Assembly: GCF_000421345.1 (NCBI RefSeq)
Contig: NZ_ATWV01000021.1
Location: 1-33,326 of the forward strand
Reading direction: 5' to 3'
Origin: Treponema bryantii NK4A124
GTDB taxonomy: Bacteria > Spirochaetota > Spirochaetia > Treponematales > Treponemataceae
DNA: 33,326 bases
Numbering within the stretch: the stretch's first letter is position 1; each line of letters starts with the position of its first letter. The translations under genes were made by a program, and so were the position numbers. Positions 31,530 to 33,326 of the stretch are shown one piece after another. A model generated the notes under the pieces. That model ran no database searches. It was not told where the DNA came from and was given only the letters and a program-made list of their open reading frames with translations.

Positions 31530-31949
31530 TTAAACTGTACGAAATTTGACCTTTTCACTTATAAATTTTACTCCATTATATAAAAAGAAAATTCCTAAAT
31601 AACATATAATATCAAAAAAATCAAAAGTTCCAAGTGATGGAAAAAAAGATTGTAAAATTTCTATTATTAATGCAAGAATCAGTGCATATGTGGAATTAAT
31701 AACTTCCGAGAATGAAGAAAATAATGTGGACAATAAGATTAATGAAGAAAACCAGAGAATATCAATAAGATATCCATTTATAAAAAGATTATTAATTCTT
31801 CTACCTGGGAAAATAGGAATGATGGGTATGATATTATTTATTTTTGATACCAATGCAAGATGTTTTGTTCCATGAATGAATATATACAACGGGATAGAAA
31901 GAATTATTAATAATAATCCTATTATAATTTGAATTCTTCGATTTTTCAT
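31530..31949 (-). CDS. VanZ-like membrane protein
   Basis: The 139-residue protein (from ATG 31949) is strongly hydrophobic, with four likely membrane helices. It carries the VanZ-type signature EILQSFFPSLGTFDFFDII near the C-terminus. Members are membrane proteins of unclear role, some linked to teicoplanin tolerance. A TTG-started form 11 codons longer would run through the hairpin upstream and is less likely. The gene is very AT-rich, like the next two on its right. Confidence 0.8.
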   Translation of the reverse strand: MKNRRIQIIIGLLLIILSIPLYIFIHGTKHLALVSKINNIIPIIPIFPGRRINNLFINGYLIDILWFSSLILLSTLFSSFSEVINSTYALILALIIEILQSFFPSLGTFDFFDIICYLGIFFLYNGVKFISEKVKFRTV

Positions 31950-31956
31950 AATTGTA

Positions 31957-31986
31957 TTTATTGGAAGTTTATCAACTTCCAATAAA
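31957..31986 (-). terminator. Hairpin downstream of the lipoprotein gene
   Basis: TTTATTGGAAGTT (31957-31969) and AACTTCCAATAAA (31974-31986) form a perfect 13-bp stem with a 4-base loop, 16 bases after the lipoprotein stop and 8 bases ahead of the VanZ-like ATG. The following run of T is weak, so it may attenuate rather than terminate. Confidence 0.6.
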
Positions 31987-32001
31987 ATATTTATTTAATA
32001 T

Positions 32002-32540
32002 TTATTTTTTTATTTCTTGCCAATTAATAGCACCTTTTATCTTTAACATAGAATTTATTTCGTCTACTATTTCCATAGCTAATTTAGCTTCAGGGCTTGT
32101 CTTGACAGGTGATGTATTTCCAGAAGTTGTGCTTGAATTTACCAGATTATTAGATTTCTGATTTTCTTGTTTATACAAAGGAGTTACTGTATAACCAGTA
32201 TCTGTTACCCGAAAATTTAATTTCAAGAATTTGTAGTAATATGTATTACTACCAGTTAAAGTACCAACAAGGATGGTAGTTCCAATATTGTCTGCCATGT
32301 CAGAAGTTTGTTTCCAATCACTTTCAATTAATCCAAAAGATTCGTTAACCATCTGAATATTAAATCCTCTTTCAGAAAGTACATAAACAATTGCATCCAT
32401 AGCTTTTTTCTGATTGATATCATCTTCAAAAGAAACATTACCTTTTTGAAGATATTCTGTAGTTGCACATGATAATGCTAAAATAGCATAAGTTAATAAA
32501 AGTAAACTTGTAATAAGAATACTTTTTTTGTTGATTTCAT
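32002..32540 (-). pseudogene. Lipoprotein gene out of frame at a 7-A tract (possible phase variation)
   Basis: ATG 32540 has an ideal AGGAGG seven bases upstream and a perfect promoter. It reads MKSTKK and then goes out of frame at a run of seven A (7 T on the plus strand at 32523-32529). With eight A the frame would read on as a signal peptide, SILITSLLLLTYAILALSC, with a lipobox ending at Cys. The sequence then continues ATTEYLQKGNVSFEDD into the open frame ending at 32002 (KGAINWQEIKK). The mature part of about 150 residues is unrecognised, with a Ser/Thr-rich linker (NLVNSSTTSGNTSPVKTS). Slippage in the A tract, a pseudogene or a sequence error are all possible. Confidence 0.75.
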
Positions 32541-32576
32541 AAAATTCCTCCTAAGCAATTCCGCTATTAGCGATAT

Positions 32577-32605
32577 ATTATAATACTCTAACAACGCTTT
32601 GTCAA
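32577..32605 (-). promoter_or_regulatory. Perfect consensus promoter of the lipoprotein gene
   Basis: On the minus strand TTGACA (32605-32600), exactly 17 bases, and TATAAT (32582-32577) match the sigma-70 consensus at all 12 positions. The -35 box overlaps that of the divergent promoter for the XRE gene, so the two promoters compete or are controlled together. Confidence 0.85.
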
Positions 32606-32653
32606 AAAGTTAATCTATTGGTGTAATAATTCTGTATACCAATGGAGTGGTAT
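32599..32653 (+). promoter_or_regulatory. Promoter and operator-like dyad of the XRE gene
   Basis: TTGTCA (32599-32604), 17 bases, TGTAAT (32622-32627) give a good promoter with a start expected near 32634. ATACCA (32636-32641) and TGGTAT (32648-32653) are perfect 6-bp inverted arms around the start and ribosome site. The placement is typical of an autoregulatory operator for a small XRE repressor. Confidence 0.65.
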
Positions 32654-32659
32654 GCACCT

Positions 32660-32977
32660 ATGGAAGAAATTGAAGTTCGTAGAATTTTTGCTGAAAACTT
32701 GAAAAGACTCAGAAAACAAAAAGGTCTTTCTCAATTAAAGCTTTCGAATGAGATGCAAATGGCATTTACTTTCATAAATGATATTGAAAACTGTAAAAAA
32801 TGGGTTTCGCCAGAAACAATAGCACGATTTGCGACATTCTTTGATGTACCTATATCAGTTTTCTTTATGACAGAAGAAAATAATACAAATAAAATAAATA
32901 CCGATTTAATAATAAAAACAATTACAGATGAAGTAAATAAAACAATAACCGAAGTTGGAAATAGATTTAAAATATAA
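32660..32977 (+). CDS. XRE-family transcriptional regulator
   Basis: The 105-residue protein has an XRE helix-turn-helix: RIFAENLKRLRKQKGLSQLKLS, then AFTFINDIENCKKWVSPETIARFATFFDVPISVFF. A C-terminal helical tail (LIIKTITDEVNKTITEV) may dimerise. GGAG is 12 bases before ATG 32660. The in-frame ATG 32642 would overlap the operator-like dyad and leave almost no leader, so the shorter form is preferred, though not proven. It probably controls itself and the divergent lipoprotein gene. Confidence 0.8.
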   Translation: MEEIEVRRIFAENLKRLRKQKGLSQLKLSNEMQMAFTFINDIENCKKWVSPETIARFATFFDVPISVFFMTEENNTNKINTDLIIKTITDEVNKTITEVGNRFKI

Positions 32978-32992
32978 AAGACCATCCTGTTA

Positions 32993-33326
32993 TGAAGTGC
33001 ACCCCAAAAGTTAGACATAAAGTTTAATTTTGGAGGTGCATTTTTTATGTCCAAATACACAGAAGCTTTTAAGATGTCAGTTATAAAAAAACATCTTGAA
33101 GAAGAAATACCTGTAAGGCAATTATCAAGAGATTTAGAAATTAATATCAGTTTGATAAAATTATGGGTAAAGAAATACAACACGAACGGATTCATTAATA
33201 AAAAATCAAAAACTACAGTTTTTAGTTCAGAATTCAAGCTAAAAGTATTAAACTATCAACAAGAATATAGTCTATCTGACAGAGAGACAGCAATAAAATT
33301 TGGAATAGCTGAACATGGAACTGTAG
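32993..33326 (+). mobile_element. Left end of an IS3-family element (truncated by window)
   Basis: The segment TGAAGTGCACCCCAAAAG from 32993 looks like the terminal inverted repeat of IS3-group elements (TG start, CCCCAAAA core). A nearby inverse, TTTTGGAGGTGCA (33029-33041), matches part of it. The transposase OrfA reading frame follows. The right end lies outside the window. Confidence 0.8.
33047..33326 (+). CDS. IS3-family transposase OrfA (partial)
   Basis: ATG 33047 follows GGAGGTG and encodes MSKYTEAFKMSVIKKHLEEE, then VRQLSRDLEINISLIKLWVKKY, a helix-turn-helix repeated in a second, related form (VFSSEFKLKVLNYQQEYSLS, AIKFGIAEHGTV). This twin-helix layout is that of IS150-type OrfA proteins, which bind the element ends; the catalytic OrfB would follow by frameshift. 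The gene is cut by the window end at codon 93. Confidence 0.88.
   Translation, partial: MSKYTEAFKMSVIKKHLEEEIPVRQLSRDLEINISLIKLWVKKYNTNGFINKKSKTTVFSSEFKLKVLNYQQEYSLSDRETAIKFGIAEHGTV

Overview
The window looks like chromosomal DNA from a host-associated spirochaete of the Treponema type. This is inferred from the moderately AT-rich sequence with GC-richer hairpin-laden intergenic patches, the gene families present and Clostridia-like accessory genes; no rRNA or other taxonomic marker is present, so the genus is a guess. No tRNA, rRNA or Cas gene was seen.

Left part (1-5.7 kb): an IS110-family transposase with a long upstream non-coding stretch that fits a bridge RNA; an array of four inverted-repeat units; a decayed nuclease-like gene; a flavin reductase; a frameshifted condensation/acyltransferase-type gene; a tautomerase and a serine beta-lactamase-fold protein. 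Middle (5.9-26.4 kb): a dense accessory region dominated by GNAT acetyltransferases (nine apparently intact, at least one clear pseudogene and one doubtful remnant). It also holds a metallo-beta-lactamase-fold hydrolase, a P-loop kinase fused to an APH(3')-like phosphotransferase, a second APH-fold kinase, a papain-like amidase, an AAA ATPase of the DUF234 type, a methyltransferase, a DinB-DUF3795 fusion, a zeta-toxin pair, a secreted S41-like protein, and AraC-type regulators, one joined to a GGDEF domain. Many genes are packed head to tail with overlapping stop and start codons. Several are broken by single-base events.

Right part (26.4-33.3 kb): a dCMP-deaminase-like gene, then a minus-strand set of exodeoxyribonuclease III, a fused Memo/AMMECR1 protein and its radical SAM partner (the poorly understood AmmeMemoRadiSam system). 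These are followed by a second, exactly 74-bp-periodic array of inverted-repeat units, a VapBC-like toxin-antitoxin pair, and an AT-rich module of VanZ-like membrane protein, lipoprotein (out of frame at a poly-A tract) and XRE regulator with overlapping divergent promoters. An IS3-family element begins at the right edge.

The most unusual signal is in the intergenic DNA. Arrays at 1450-1743, 30245-30509 and 12690-12802 have unrelated arm sequences but the same internal ruler: about 30-31 bp from the start of the left arm to the start of the right arm. The first two also share a pitch of 73-74 bp. In the third, the dyads bracket a near-consensus promoter. Their function is unknown.
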